Assembly: GCF_016916835.1 (NCBI RefSeq)
Contig: NZ_JAFFIX010000023.1
Span: 62,001-126,000 of the forward strand
Direction: 5' to 3'
DNA: 64,000 bases
DNA from: Actinacidiphila bryophytorum
GTDB taxonomy: Bacteria > Actinomycetota > Actinomycetes > Streptomycetales > Streptomycetaceae
Below, piece after piece: positions 45,746 to 54,610 of this stretch. The position numbers were made by a program, and so were the translations under genes. The notes under the pieces were generated by a model, which saw nothing but the letters and a program-made list of their open reading frames with translations, had not been told where the DNA came from and searched no databases. How positions within the stretch are numbered: the first letter of the stretch is position 1; the number at the start of each line of letters is the position of its first letter.

Positions 45746-46960
45746 CTACTCGGCGGCGACGCCGGCCGGCGCCGGCGAACCCGCCACCTTCACGGGGGCC
45801 GGCCTGACCACGCCCGCACCCACCACGAGACCCAGCGTCAGCACGGTGACCAGGCCGAAGGACACCGTGAGCGAACTCGCTCCGGCGATCCCGCCGATCG
45901 CCGCAGGCGCGACGAGCCCCGAGGTGTACGTGACGGTCGCGACACCCGCGATGGCCTGGCTCGGGTTCGGCCCGCTGCGCCCGGCCGCCGCGAAGCACAG
46001 CGGCACCACCACGGATATACCCACGCCGATCAGCGCGAAGCCGGCGATGGCAGGAACCGGTGCGTGCGCCAGCACCACCAGCAGCCCGCCGGCGGTCGCG
46101 ACCACCCCGCCGGCCCTGATCGCGGTCACCGCGCCCAGCCGGCGCACCGCGAAGTCGCCCAGCAGCCGGGCCGTCGCCATCGTGCAGGAGAAGGCGGTGT
46201 ACGCCAGCGCCGCCACCGCGGGCGAGGCGTTCGCGATGTCCCGCAGATAGACCGCGCACCAGTCCGCGGTGCCGCCCTCGGCGAACACCCCGCAGAAGCC
46301 GATCGCGCCGATCACCAGCGCGGCACGCGGCGGCAGCGCGAAGCGCGGCGGCGCGTCCTCCTCCGGCGCCGGGTGCAGGTCGGGCACCTTCGCGCACACC
46401 AGGAAGCCGACGACCACCAGGGCGCCGGACACCACGCCGAGGTGGATCCGCCCGTCGAGCCCGGCGTGCGCGGCCGGCACGCCGATCGCGGCACCGGTCA
46501 GGGTGCCCACGCTCCACATGCCGTGCAGGCCCGACATGATCGACTTGCCCTTGTGCTCCTCGACGTCCACGCCGATGGCGTTCATCACCACGTCGGCCAT
46601 GCCGGCGCTGCCGCCGAAGACCAGCAGCGACAGGCACAGCCACGGCAGGCCCGGCGCCAGCGCGGGCAGCGACAGGGCCGCGCACCACAGGCCCAGCAGC
46701 AGCCGCAGCGCGGTCCGCGACCCGAGCTTGTGCATCAGCCGCCCCGCCAGCGGCATCGTCAGCATCGAGCCGATCGCGGGGCACACCAGCGCGATGCCCA
46801 ACGCGCCCGCGCTCAGCCCGAGATGGTCCTTGATCCACGGGATGCGGGTGGCGAACGTGCCCTGGACCGCGCCGTGCACGGCAAAGATCGTGGCAATGGC
46901 CAGATGGGCGGTACGTACCCTGGCGGGAGACCACCCGGCCCTGGGAGCGTTCGTCGTCAT
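45746..46960 (-). CDS. MFS transporter
   Basis: The 404-residue protein has about 12 predicted membrane helices. The MFS loop RLMHKLGSRTALRLLLG follows helix 2 and the second half starts near residue 208. The substrate is unknown; the divergent ROK regulator suggests a sugar or sugar derivative, though related MFS members can export drugs. The ATG at 46960 is six bases from a 31-bp palindrome, so the gene is probably repressed from that site. Confidence 0.86.
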   Translation of the reverse strand: MTTNAPRAGWSPARVRTAHLAIATIFAVHGAVQGTFATRIPWIKDHLGLSAGALGIALVCPAIGSMLTMPLAGRLMHKLGSRTALRLLLGLWCAALSLPALAPGLPWLCLSLLVFGGSAGMADVVMNAIGVDVEEHKGKSIMSGLHGMWSVGTLTGAAIGVPAAHAGLDGRIHLGVVSGALVVVGFLVCAKVPDLHPAPEEDAPPRFALPPRAALVIGAIGFCGVFAEGGTADWCAVYLRDIANASPAVAALAYTAFSCTMATARLLGDFAVRRLGAVTAIRAGGVVATAGGLLVVLAHAPVPAIAGFALIGVGISVVVPLCFAAAGRSGPNPSQAIAGVATVTYTSGLVAPAAIGGIAGASSLTVSFGLVTVLTLGLVVGAGVVRPAPVKVAGSPAPAGVAAE

Positions 46961-46966
46961 GGTGCG

Positions 46967-46997
46967 TAAACTATCAGGAAGCCTGCCTGAAAGTTAA
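46967..46997. promoter_or_regulatory. 31-bp palindromic operator between MFS and ROK genes
   Basis: TAAACTATCAGG (46967-46978), a 7-base spacer and CCTGAAAGTTAA (46986-46997) match in 10 of 12 positions as an inverted repeat. Placed between divergent MFS and ROK starts, it is a probable ROK binding site. Confidence 0.65.
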
Positions 46998-47035
46998 GGC
47001 GTATGAAGCCACCGGCTTCTGGGAGGATCGCCCGC

Positions 47036-48208
47036 ATGACCGCTACCCGCGCGCAGCCCGGCCGGAACGCGTCACCGCGTACGGCCAGGGCCATCAACGA
47101 CCGGCTCGCCCTGCGGCTGCTCCAGGAGGAAGGGCCGCTCACCGCCGCGCAGTTGAAGGAACTCACCGGCATGTCCCGGCCCAGCGTCGCCGACCTCGTC
47201 GAACGCCTCCAGGACTCCGGCCTCATCGAGGTCGTCGGCGAGTCCGGCGCCGCCAGGCGCGGCCCCAACGCCCGGGTCTACGGCATCGTCGCCGACCGGG
47301 CGTACGTCGCCGGGCTCGATGTCCGCGTCGAAAGCATCGGCGTCGAGATCGCCGACCTCCTCGGCCGCACCGTCGCCCGCGCCGACCTCACCGTCCCCTA
47401 CGACGCCGACCCCGCCCGCACCATCGCCGGCGGCGTCGACCTGCTGCTCGGCGCCGCCGGCGGCAAACCCCTGCACACCGTCGCCTTCGGTGCGCCGGGC
47501 CTGGTCAACCCGGTCACCGGTCGGCTCAGCACCACCGGGGAACTGCCCGCCTGGCACGGCGACTTCGTCGACGAGGTACGCGGCAGGCTCGGCGTGCCCG
47601 TGCTGCTGGAGAACGAGGTCAACCTCGCCGCCGTCGCCGAGCAGCGGGTCCGCGGGGCCGGCGCCGACACCTTCGTCCTGCTGTGGATCGGCGGCGGCGT
47701 CGGCGCCGCACTCGTCCTCGAAGGGCGCCTGCGGCGCGGCAACTCCGGCGGTGCCGGTGAGGTCGGCTTCCTGCCGATCTCCTCATCCGGGCGGCTTCCC
47801 ACCTCCACCAACTGCGACGACGGATTCCACGGGCTCGCCGGGAGCCGAGCCGTCTGCGACCTGGCCCGCGCCCACGGTCTTGCCCTCCACGGCTCCGACG
47901 CGGCCGCCGCCGCCTCTGCCGTGCTCGCCGGGACGCCCGGCTTCCTCGACGAACTCGCCGGGCGGATCGCCCTCGGGGCGGCCGCGGTCTGCGCCGTGCT
48001 CGACCCCGGCCAGATCATTCTGGCCGGCGAGGTCGGCGCCGCGGGCGGCCCCGACCTCGCCGCCCGGGTGGCGTCCACCCTGGCCACCCTCTCCCCCCTC
48101 CGCACCGAAGTCCGCCCCACCGCCGTCCCCTCGGGCCCCATCCTCCGCGGCGCCGTCATCACGGCCATGGACACCGCCCAGAACGCCCTCTTCCCCCCAA
48201 CCCCCTGA
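47036..48208 (+). CDS. ROK-family transcriptional regulator
   Basis: The 390-residue regulator has an N-terminal winged HTH (LTAAQLKELTGMSRPSVADL near residue 37) and a ROK sugar-binding domain (VLLENEVNLAAVAEQ, GGAGEVGFLPI). The usual CxCGxxGC zinc knuckle is not seen after GEVGFLPI; TSTNCDDGFHGL is there instead, so metal binding may be lost. ATG 47036 follows GGGAGGAT by nine bases; ATG 47003 is an upstream alternative. It probably represses the divergent MFS gene. Confidence 0.87.
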   Translation: MTATRAQPGRNASPRTARAINDRLALRLLQEEGPLTAAQLKELTGMSRPSVADLVERLQDSGLIEVVGESGAARRGPNARVYGIVADRAYVAGLDVRVESIGVEIADLLGRTVARADLTVPYDADPARTIAGGVDLLLGAAGGKPLHTVAFGAPGLVNPVTGRLSTTGELPAWHGDFVDEVRGRLGVPVLLENEVNLAAVAEQRVRGAGADTFVLLWIGGGVGAALVLEGRLRRGNSGGAGEVGFLPISSSGRLPTSTNCDDGFHGLAGSRAVCDLARAHGLALHGSDAAAAASAVLAGTPGFLDELAGRIALGAAAVCAVLDPGQIILAGEVGAAGGPDLAARVASTLATLSPLRTEVRPTAVPSGPILRGAVITAMDTAQNALFPPTP

Positions 48209-48230
48209 CCCGCGCCTGCCGGCGCGGGTC
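48207..48230 (+). terminator. Terminator after ROK gene
   Basis: GACCCGCGCC (48207-48216) pairs with GGCGCGGGTC (48221-48230) around TGCC, and TGTTT follows. The stem begins within the stop codon. Confidence 0.75.
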
Positions 48231-48232
48231 TG

Positions 48233-48489
48233 TTTCCCACCCTCCCCCACAGCTCCGCGTGGGGGTGCCCCCAGACCCGTGCGTGTTGCAGTTCGTCGAA
48301 CGGTCTCCCGGTGGCCGGTGCCCCACCGTCGGCGACTGCAGGCTCGTGCACACCGGCGAACCGCAAGCCGCCAACGAACGCAGGGGGACGGTTCGGGGGT
48401 GTCCCCGCAGGCGTGCGCGCGACTCCCGCCGCCTCGTTCGGAAAGGGCCGAGGCGCGCAGGCCGAGGAGATACCCCCGAAGCGGCACCG
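48233..48489 (-). repeat. Dispersed intergenic repeat, copy 2 (inverted)
   Basis: This is the reverse-oriented partner of the stretch at 27954-28252. On the minus strand it reads from CGGTGCCGCTTCGGGGGTAT to GAGGGTGGGAAA. The remaining 140 bases up to the riboswitch repeat CGGCACCGACCCACCGCA and GGCACCGACCCACCGCACC in tandem-like form. No gene is seen. Confidence 0.8.
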
Positions 48490-48633
48490 ACCCACCGCAC
48501 AGAGCAGGCGCACCCCCGGGGACACCGCACCGCGCGGCACCGACCCACCGCACCCCGGGAGGGTGCCGGAAGGGAACCCCCTGGAGTCCGGCCGGGGAGG
48601 CGTGGCAGACTGGACCCCGTACCAGTGACGTTT

Positions 48634-48760
48634 GCGCACTCCGGGGTCGGTGTAATTCCGAACCGGCGGTTATAGTCCGCGACCCGTCCGCATCCAGCGG
48701 CCGGTTGACCAGGTGAAATTCCTGGACCGACGGTGAAAGTCCGGATGGGAGGCAGTGCGC
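48634..48760 (+). promoter_or_regulatory. FMN riboswitch (RFN element)
   Basis: The P1 stem GCGCACT (48634-48640) / AGTGCGC (48754-48760) encloses the conserved core: GGGGTCGGTGTAATTCCGAACCGGCGG, TAGTCCGCGACCC, a variable arm, TGAAATTCCTGGACCGACGG and GAAAGTCCGGATGGGAGG. It controls the riboflavin operon by sensing FMN. This description splits the core into pieces of known conserved segments. Confidence 0.95.
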
Positions 48761-48791
48761 GGCGGACGTTCACAACGGTGCGCCGCCGTGC

Positions 48792-48812
48792 CGCGGGCCG
48801 CTCAGGCCCGCG
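48792..48812 (+). terminator. Expression-platform hairpin of the FMN riboswitch
   Basis: CGCGGGCC (48792-48799) pairs with GGCCCGCG (48805-48812) around GCTCA. It sits 32 bases after P1. The preceding GCGGCGG/CCGCCG sequences can compete with the 3' arm of P1, so switching between termination and read-through is plausible. Confidence 0.5.
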
Positions 48813-48886
48813 CAACCGCGGTGCCCCGGCCGTGACCAGACGTCCGCTCGCCCCGGAGTCCGTGCCCGATGCGGCAGGAGGACCCG

Positions 48887-50230
48887 GTGGCCACCACCAC
48901 AGAGACCGACGCGATGCGCCGAGCGATCGCGTTGTCCGCCCGCGCCCTCGGCGCCACCGCCCCGAATCCGGTCGTCGGCTGTGTGATCCTCGACACGGCC
49001 GGCACCGTCGTCGGCGAGGGCTGGCACCGCAAGGCCGGCGGCCCGCACGCCGAGGTGCACGCGCTGCGCGCCGCGGGCGCGGCAGCCCGCGGCGGCACCG
49101 CCGTGGTGACGCTGGAGCCGTGCAACCACACCGGCAGGACCGGCCCGTGCGCGCAGGCGCTGATCGAGGCCGGGGTGGCCCGGGTGGTGCACGCGGTGTC
49201 GGACCCGAGTCCGGCCGCGTCCGGCGGCGCGGCAACGCTGCGTGCGGCGGGCGTGGACGTCGAGGGCGGCCTGCTGGCGGCCGAGGCCGAGGCGGTCAAC
49301 GTCGCGTGGCTGACGTCGGTGCGCCGCGGGCGCCCCTTCGTGCGCTGGAAGTACGCGGCCACCCTCGACGGCCGCATCGCCGCGGCGGACGGCAGCAGCC
49401 GCTGGATCAGCTCGGCGGAGTCCCGCGCGGACGTGCACCGGCTGCGGGCGGAGGCGGACGCGGTGGTGGCGGGCTCCGGCACGCTGCTGGCCGACGACCC
49501 GCACCTGGCGGTGCGCGGCATCCCGGACGCGGTCCAGCCGCTGCGGGTGGTCGTGGACTCCCGCGCGCGGACCCCGAGGGGCGCGCGGGTGCTGGACGAC
49601 GCGGCCCCGACGCTGATCGCGGTGTCGAAGGACGCCGACACGAGCCACCTCCCGGACGACGTGGAGGTCGTCCGCATCCCCTACGCCCCCCGCCGACCCG
49701 CGGCACCCGGAACTGCGGAGCCCGCGCCCCCCGCGCCGGCGGAACCCGCCGAGCCCACCGCACCCGTGGCCGCCGGAAGCACGGAACCCACCGCACCCGC
49801 GGCACCCGGAGCCGCACGAACCACGCCCCCCGCGGCAGCGGAGCCGGCGGAGCCCACGGCACCCGGAGCCTCACAAACCGCGCCCCCCGCCCCGGCGGAA
49901 CCGGTCGGGTCGGCCCGTGCCGCCGCCTTCCGCCCCGAGGGCGTGGGCCTTGACGTCCACACCCTCCTGGCCGAGCTGCACGCCCGCGGCATCCGTTCCG
50001 TTCTGCTGGAGGGCGGGCCGACCCTCGCGGGGGCCTTCGTGGCCGCGGGTGCCGTCGACTGCGTCGTCGGCTACCTGGCCCCCGCCCTGCTGGGCGCCGG
50101 CGCTTCCGCGCTCGGCGACGCAGGAATCAGCACCATCGCGCAGGCGTTGCGGCTCGACGTGACAGACGTCGCCCGCTTCGGTCCCGACCTGCGGGTCACC
50201 GCCGTTCCCACTGCTGCACAGGAGAAGTGA
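48887..50230 (+). CDS. ribD: Bifunctional riboflavin deaminase/reductase RibD with inserted linker
   Basis: The 447-residue enzyme performs the deaminase and reductase steps of riboflavin synthesis. The zinc deaminase motifs are GGPHAEVHAL (near residue 53) and LEPCNHTGRTGPC (near residue 83). The reductase begins WKYAATLDGRIAAADGSSRW (near residue 154). An approximately 80-residue Ala/Pro/Glu/Thr-rich insert (codons near 49693-49922) splits the reductase domain, which explains the length against the usual 360-370. GTG 48887 has GCAGGAGG five bases before it; ATG 48869 is a weaker option. Confidence 0.93.
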   Translation: MATTTETDAMRRAIALSARALGATAPNPVVGCVILDTAGTVVGEGWHRKAGGPHAEVHALRAAGAAARGGTAVVTLEPCNHTGRTGPCAQALIEAGVARVVHAVSDPSPAASGGAATLRAAGVDVEGGLLAAEAEAVNVAWLTSVRRGRPFVRWKYAATLDGRIAAADGSSRWISSAESRADVHRLRAEADAVVAGSGTLLADDPHLAVRGIPDAVQPLRVVVDSRARTPRGARVLDDAAPTLIAVSKDADTSHLPDDVEVVRIPYAPRRPAAPGTAEPAPPAPAEPAEPTAPVAAGSTEPTAPAAPGAARTTPPAAAEPAEPTAPGASQTAPPAPAEPVGSARAAAFRPEGVGLDVHTLLAELHARGIRSVLLEGGPTLAGAFVAAGAVDCVVGYLAPALLGAGASALGDAGISTIAQALRLDVTDVARFGPDLRVTAVPTAAQEK

Positions 50231-50231
50231 C

Positions 50232-50831
50232 GTGTTCACCGGAATCGTCGAAGAACTGGGTGAGATCACCGCCGTCGAGGAGCAGTCCGAGGCCTCGCGT
50301 TTCACCGTGCGCGGCCCGGTCGTGACCGAGGGCGCCAAGCACGGCGACTCGATCGCGGTGAACGGCGTGTGCCTGACGGTCGTGGAGTTCGGCGGCGGCA
50401 CCTTCACCGCCGACGTGATGGCCGAGACGCTCAAGCGGTCCAGCCTCGGGGCGCTGCGCCCCGGGTCGCGGGTCAACCTGGAGCGCCCGATGGCGCTGGG
50501 CGGGCGGCTCGGCGGGCACCTGGTGCAGGGGCACGTCGACGGCACGGGCACGGTCCTGGACCGCACGCCCGCCCAGCACTGGGAGATCGTGAAGGTCTCG
50601 CTGCCGCCCGAACTGTCCCGGTACGTGGTGGAGAAGGGCTCGATCACCGTCGACGGCATCAGCCTGACCGTCGTGGAGGCCGCGGCCGACTACTTCACCG
50701 TCAGCCTGATCCCGACGACGCTGGCGCTGACGACCCTGGGCATCAAGCAGCCGGGCGACCCGGTGAACCTGGAAGTCGACGTGATCGCCAAGTACGTCGA
50801 GCGGATGATGACGCCGGGGGATGCGCGATGA
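50232..50831 (+). CDS. ribE: Riboflavin synthase alpha chain
   Basis: The 199-residue enzyme makes riboflavin from two lumazines. It consists of two similar beta barrels: FTGIVEELGEI at the start and HLVQGHVDGTGTV for the second half (near residue 97), with NGVCLTVV and DGISLTVV in matching places. The GTG is two bases after the ribD stop. The end overlaps the next gene by ATGA. Confidence 0.95.
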   Translation: MFTGIVEELGEITAVEEQSEASRFTVRGPVVTEGAKHGDSIAVNGVCLTVVEFGGGTFTADVMAETLKRSSLGALRPGSRVNLERPMALGGRLGGHLVQGHVDGTGTVLDRTPAQHWEIVKVSLPPELSRYVVEKGSITVDGISLTVVEAAADYFTVSLIPTTLALTTLGIKQPGDPVNLEVDVIAKYVERMMTPGDAR

Positions 50832-51502
50832 GCGCACTGCACTGGCTGAACAGCGAGGCCTTCACCGCCTTCGACCAGCACGTCATGTGGTCGGACATGA
50901 TCGGCAACCTGCTGGGCCTGGGCGCGCTGGCGCTGGGCTGGCGGCGGGCGATGCTGACCTGGCCGGTCCAGCTGCTGTCGGGTGTCGTGCTCGTGGCGGC
51001 CTTCTGGTCGGCGCACCTGGGCGGCGGTGTCGGCAAGCAGTTTGTGGTGATCACCGTCGCGGTGTGGGGCTGGTACCAGTGGCGGCGCGGCCGGGCAGGC
51101 AGCGGGCAGCTGGCGATCAGGTTCGCGACGTGGCGCGAGCGCGCGGTGCTGGTGGCGGCCACCGCGGCCGGCACCGTCGCGGTCGCCGCGCTCTTCCTGG
51201 CCTACCCGAAGCTGTCGTGGAACCCGTGGCCGGACGCGTACATCTTCGTCGGGACGCTGGCCGCGATGTACGCGCAGGCCCGCGGCTGGGTCGAGTTCTG
51301 GTTCGCCTGGCTGGCCGTCGACCTGGTCGGGGTGCCGCTGAACTTCCACAGCGGCCTGCCCTTCTCCGGCCTGGTCTACATCGTCTACTTCGTCCTGGTG
51401 ATCGCCGGGATGTACGCCTGGTGGCAGCAGACCCGCAGCGCCGCGGACCTGCCCGGCCGGGCGAAGCCGAGCAGCACCGTCGCGGAAGGAGTGACGGCAT
51501 GA
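50828..51502 (+). CDS. ribM: PnuC-family transporter, probable riboflavin transporter RibM
   Basis: The 224-residue membrane protein has about 6-7 helices and the PnuC core (WSDMIGNLLGLGALALGWRR, GWYQWRRG, VDLVGVPLNFHSGL). PnuC relatives inside riboflavin operons of actinobacteria (RibM/PnuX) carry riboflavin by facilitated diffusion. The gene overlaps both ribE and ribBA by four bases and is under the FMN riboswitch, which supports riboflavin rather than nicotinamide riboside as substrate. Confidence 0.85.
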   Translation: MSALHWLNSEAFTAFDQHVMWSDMIGNLLGLGALALGWRRAMLTWPVQLLSGVVLVAAFWSAHLGGGVGKQFVVITVAVWGWYQWRRGRAGSGQLAIRFATWRERAVLVAATAAGTVAVAALFLAYPKLSWNPWPDAYIFVGTLAAMYAQARGWVEFWFAWLAVDLVGVPLNFHSGLPFSGLVYIVYFVLVIAGMYAWWQQTRSAADLPGRAKPSSTVAEGVTA

Positions 51503-52854
51503 GCGCCGTGACCGCACTGCAGGACGACTGGTACGACGAGGCCGACCTCGGCCTCGACCCGGTGGAGCGCGCCGTCGCCGAGATCGCCGCGGGCCGCCCG
51601 GTCGTGGTCGTGGACGACGAGGACCGGGAGAACGAGGGCGACCTGATCGTCGCGGCGGAGAAGATCACCCCGGAGACCGTGGCGTTCATGATGAGCGAGT
51701 GCCGCGGGCTGATCTGCGTGCCGATGGAGCCGCACGACCTGGACCGGCTCGACCTGCCGCAGATGGTGGCGGCCAACACCGAGTCGATGCGCACCGCCTT
51801 CACCGTGTCGGTCGACGCCGCCCCGCAGTACGGGGTGACCACCGGGATCTCCGCGGCCGACCGCGCCGCCACGATCCGGCTGCTGGCCGAGCGGACGTCC
51901 GTGGCCGCCGACTTCGTACGCCCGGGCCACGTCTTCCCGCTGCGGGCCAGGAGCGGCGGGGTGCTGACCCGGCCGGGGCACACCGAGGCGGGTGTGGACC
52001 TGGCCAGGCTCGCCGGGCTGCGGCCCGCGGCGGCCATCGTGGAGATCGCCCGCGAGGACGGCACGATGGCCCGGCTGCCCGAGCTGGTGCCCTTCGCGCG
52101 CAAGCACGGCCTGGTCATCATCTCCATCGCGGACCTGATCGCCTACCGCCGCGCGTCGGAGCAGGCGGAGCAGGCGGAGCCGGCCGTCCGCCGGGAGGCG
52201 GCGACGACGCTGCCGACCGCCTTCGGCGACTTCCGCGCCTACGGCTACCGCAGCACCGCCGACGGCGTGGAGCACATCGCGCTGGTCGCGGGCGACATGG
52301 GCGACGGCACCGACGTGCTGGTGCGGGTGCACTCCGAGTGCCTGACCGGCGACGTCTTCGGCTCGCAGCGCTGCGACTGCGGTCCGCAGCTGCAGGGCGC
52401 GCTGCGCCGGGTGGCGGAGGAGGGCCGCGGGGTGGTGCTGTACCTGCGCGGCCACGAGGGGCGCGGCATCGGCCTGCTGCCGAAGCTGCGCGCGTACGAG
52501 CTGCAGGAGCGCGGCCGGGACACCCTGGACGCCAACCTCGAACTCGGCCTGCCCGCCGACGCCCGCGACTACGGTGCCGCCGCCCGCATCCTCGCCGACC
52601 TCGGGGTGCGTTCGCTGCGGCTGATCACCAACAACCCCGCCAAGACCGGCGCGCTGGTCCGGCACGGCCTCGACGTGCTGGGACGCGAGCCGATGCCGGT
52701 CGGCGCGGGGGAGCACAATCTGCGGTATCTGCGGACCAAGCGCGACCGGATGGGGCACGACCTGCCCTGGCTGGAGACCGCGGGCCGTACCCACAGCGCC
52801 GTCGGCACCGCCGGCGGCAGCACCACGGTGACAGAGCAACGAGGAGAGAAGTGA
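51499..52854 (+). CDS. ribBA: DHBP synthase / GTP cyclohydrolase II fusion
   Basis: The 451-residue enzyme makes the two precursors of riboflavin. The N half (to about residue 215) has DDEDRENEGDLIVAAEKIT and HTEAGVDLARLAG for dihydroxybutanone phosphate synthase. The C half has the zinc cysteines in ECLTGDVFGSQRCDCG (near residue 284) and LRGHEGRGIGL for GTP cyclohydrolase II. A short Glu/Ala linker (EQAEQAEPAVRREA) joins them. Start and stop overlap the neighbouring genes. Confidence 0.95.
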   Translation: MSAVTALQDDWYDEADLGLDPVERAVAEIAAGRPVVVVDDEDRENEGDLIVAAEKITPETVAFMMSECRGLICVPMEPHDLDRLDLPQMVAANTESMRTAFTVSVDAAPQYGVTTGISAADRAATIRLLAERTSVAADFVRPGHVFPLRARSGGVLTRPGHTEAGVDLARLAGLRPAAAIVEIAREDGTMARLPELVPFARKHGLVIISIADLIAYRRASEQAEQAEPAVRREAATTLPTAFGDFRAYGYRSTADGVEHIALVAGDMGDGTDVLVRVHSECLTGDVFGSQRCDCGPQLQGALRRVAEEGRGVVLYLRGHEGRGIGLLPKLRAYELQERGRDTLDANLELGLPADARDYGAAARILADLGVRSLRLITNNPAKTGALVRHGLDVLGREPMPVGAGEHNLRYLRTKRDRMGHDLPWLETAGRTHSAVGTAGGSTTVTEQRGEK

Positions 52855-53336
52855 GCGGTAAGGGCGCCCCCGAGCTGACCGTCAAGAACTGCGGCGACCT
52901 GCGGGTCGCGGTGATCGCGGCCCAGTGGCACCAGCAGGTGATGGACGGTCTCGTCGACGGCGCGATGCGCGCCCTGCACGACCTGGGGATCGAGGAGCCG
53001 ACGCTGCTGCGGGTGCCGGGCAGTTTCGAACTGCCGGTCGTCGCCCGGGCGGTGGCCGGCCGCGGCTACGACGCGGTCGTCGCGCTCGGGGTGATCATCC
53101 GCGGCGGCACACCGCACTTCGAGTACGTCTCGCAGGGCGTCACCGCCGGCCTGACGCAGGTCACCGTGGACAGCGGTGTCCCGGTCGGCTTCGGTGTGCT
53201 CACCTGCGACACCGAGGAGCAGGCGCTGGACCGGGCGGGACTGCCGGGGTCGAACGAGGACAAGGGCCATGAAGCGGTCACCGCCGCGGTGGCGACCGCG
53301 GCGGTCATCCGCTCACTATCCGAACCGTGGCGATGA
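52851..53336 (+). CDS. ribH: 6,7-dimethyl-8-ribityllumazine synthase
   Basis: The 161-residue protein forms lumazine, probably in icosahedral or pentameric shells. Motifs: AAQWHQQVMDGLVDGA (near residue 23), VPGSFELPVVA, GVIIRGGTPHFEYV with the catalytic histidine (near residue 87), and GVLTCDTEEQALDR. The GTG overlaps the ribBA stop (GTGA), and GAGGAGAG precedes it. It is the last riboflavin gene; hisE follows 33 bases later. Confidence 0.95.
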   Translation: MSGKGAPELTVKNCGDLRVAVIAAQWHQQVMDGLVDGAMRALHDLGIEEPTLLRVPGSFELPVVARAVAGRGYDAVVALGVIIRGGTPHFEYVSQGVTAGLTQVTVDSGVPVGFGVLTCDTEEQALDRAGLPGSNEDKGHEAVTAAVATAAVIRSLSEPWR

Positions 53337-53369
53337 TCCGCGGGCGGTTCCCCGTAGGCTAGGACCACC

Positions 53370-53642
53370 ATGGCCAACAAGACATTCGAGCAGCTCTTCA
53401 CCGAGCTGCAGCACAAGGCCGCCACCGGCGACCCCGGCACGTCACGCACCGCGGAACTGGTCGGCAAGGGCGTGCATGCGATCGGCAAGAAGGTGGTCGA
53501 GGAGGCCGCCGAGGTGTGGATGGCAGCCGAGTACGAGGGCGCCGACGCCACCGCCGAGGAGATCTCCCAACTGCTCTACCACGTTCAGGTGATGATGGTC
53601 GCCCGGGGCATCTCCCTGGACGACGTCTACGCCCATCTGTGA
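53370..53642 (+). CDS. hisE: Phosphoribosyl-ATP pyrophosphohydrolase
   Basis: The 90-residue enzyme removes pyrophosphate from phosphoribosyl-ATP, the second step of histidine synthesis. The MazG-like acidic helix GKKVVEEAAEVWMAAEYEG with its metal-binding glutamates lies near residues 38-55. It sits between ribH and hisG, separate from the main his cluster, as recalled for Streptomyces. A 10-bp hairpin follows four bases after the stop. Confidence 0.95.
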   Translation: MANKTFEQLFTELQHKAATGDPGTSRTAELVGKGVHAIGKKVVEEAAEVWMAAEYEGADATAEEISQLLYHVQVMMVARGISLDDVYAHL

Positions 53643-53645
53643 GAC

Positions 53646-53680
53646 GTACGGCCCGCGCGCCGCAACCGCACGGGCCGTAC
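53646..53680 (+). terminator. Hairpin between hisE and hisG
   Basis: GTACGGCCCG (53646-53655) pairs with CGGGCCGTAC (53671-53680) around a 15-base loop. It may end part of the rib-hisE transcript and set a lower level for hisG. Confidence 0.5.
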
Positions 53681-53761
53681 ACCCACGCCCCCGCACCGAC
53701 CCCGTACCGCCGAGCACCACCCCACAGCACCCACGCACCGACAGCGAAGGAACCCGACCCC

Positions 53762-54610
53762 ATGCTGCGCATCGCCGTCCCGAACAAGGGCTCACTGTCC
53801 GGACCCGCGGCGGCCATGCTCCATGAGGCCGGATACCGCCAGCGCAAGGAGTCCAAGGAGCTGGTGCTGTTCGACCGCGCCAACGACGTGGAGTTCTTCT
53901 ACCTGCGCCCGCGCGACATCGCCATCTACGTCAGCTCCGGCCGCCTGGACATCGGCATCACCGGGCGTGACCTGCTGCTGGACTCGGGCGCAGGCGCCGA
54001 GGAGATCCTGCAGCTCGGCTTCGCCCGCTCCACCTTCCACTACGCCGCCCGGCCCGGCACCGCCTCAGGTGTCGCCGACCTCGGCGGCATGACGGTCGCC
54101 ACCTCCTACGAGGGCGTCGTCGAGAAGCACCTCGCCGACAACGGCGTGGCCGCCACCGTCGTCCACCTCGACGGAGCCGTCGAGACCGCCATCCAGCTGG
54201 GCGTGGCCCAGGTCATCGCCGACGTGGTCGAGACCGGCACCTCGCTGCGCAACGCGGGCCTGGAGACCTTCGGCGAGCCGATCATGGCCTCCGAGGCGGT
54301 CGTCGTACGGCCGACCGGCGCCCCCACGGACGAGCCCGAGGTGCAGAAGTTCCTGCGCCGCCTGCAGGGCGTCCTGGTCGCGCGGCGCTACGTGATGATG
54401 GACTACGACATCCGCGCCGAGCACGTCGACCAGGCCGTCGCCCTCACCCCGGGCCTGGAGTCGCCGACGGTCTCCCCGCTGCACCACGAGGGCTGGGTCG
54501 CGGTCCGCGCCATGGTCCCCACCAGCGACGCGCAGCGCATCATGGACGAGCTGTACGACCTGGGCGCCCGCGCCATCCTCACCACCGGCATCCACGCCGC
54601 CCGGCTGTGA
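53762..54610 (+). CDS. hisG: ATP phosphoribosyltransferase, long form
   Basis: The 282-residue enzyme starts histidine synthesis by joining ATP and PRPP. MLRIAVPNKGSLSGPAAAML opens the chain; DIGITGRDLL and the PRPP loop AQVIADVVETGTSLRNAGL (near residue 155) are intact. The C-terminal ACT-like domain (from about residue 210) marks the long HisG form, inhibited by histidine and independent of HisZ. ATG 53762 is the family start. The stop overlaps the next gene (GTGA). Confidence 0.95.
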   Translation: MLRIAVPNKGSLSGPAAAMLHEAGYRQRKESKELVLFDRANDVEFFYLRPRDIAIYVSSGRLDIGITGRDLLLDSGAGAEEILQLGFARSTFHYAARPGTASGVADLGGMTVATSYEGVVEKHLADNGVAATVVHLDGAVETAIQLGVAQVIADVVETGTSLRNAGLETFGEPIMASEAVVVRPTGAPTDEPEVQKFLRRLQGVLVARRYVMMDYDIRAEHVDQAVALTPGLESPTVSPLHHEGWVAVRAMVPTSDAQRIMDELYDLGARAILTTGIHAARL

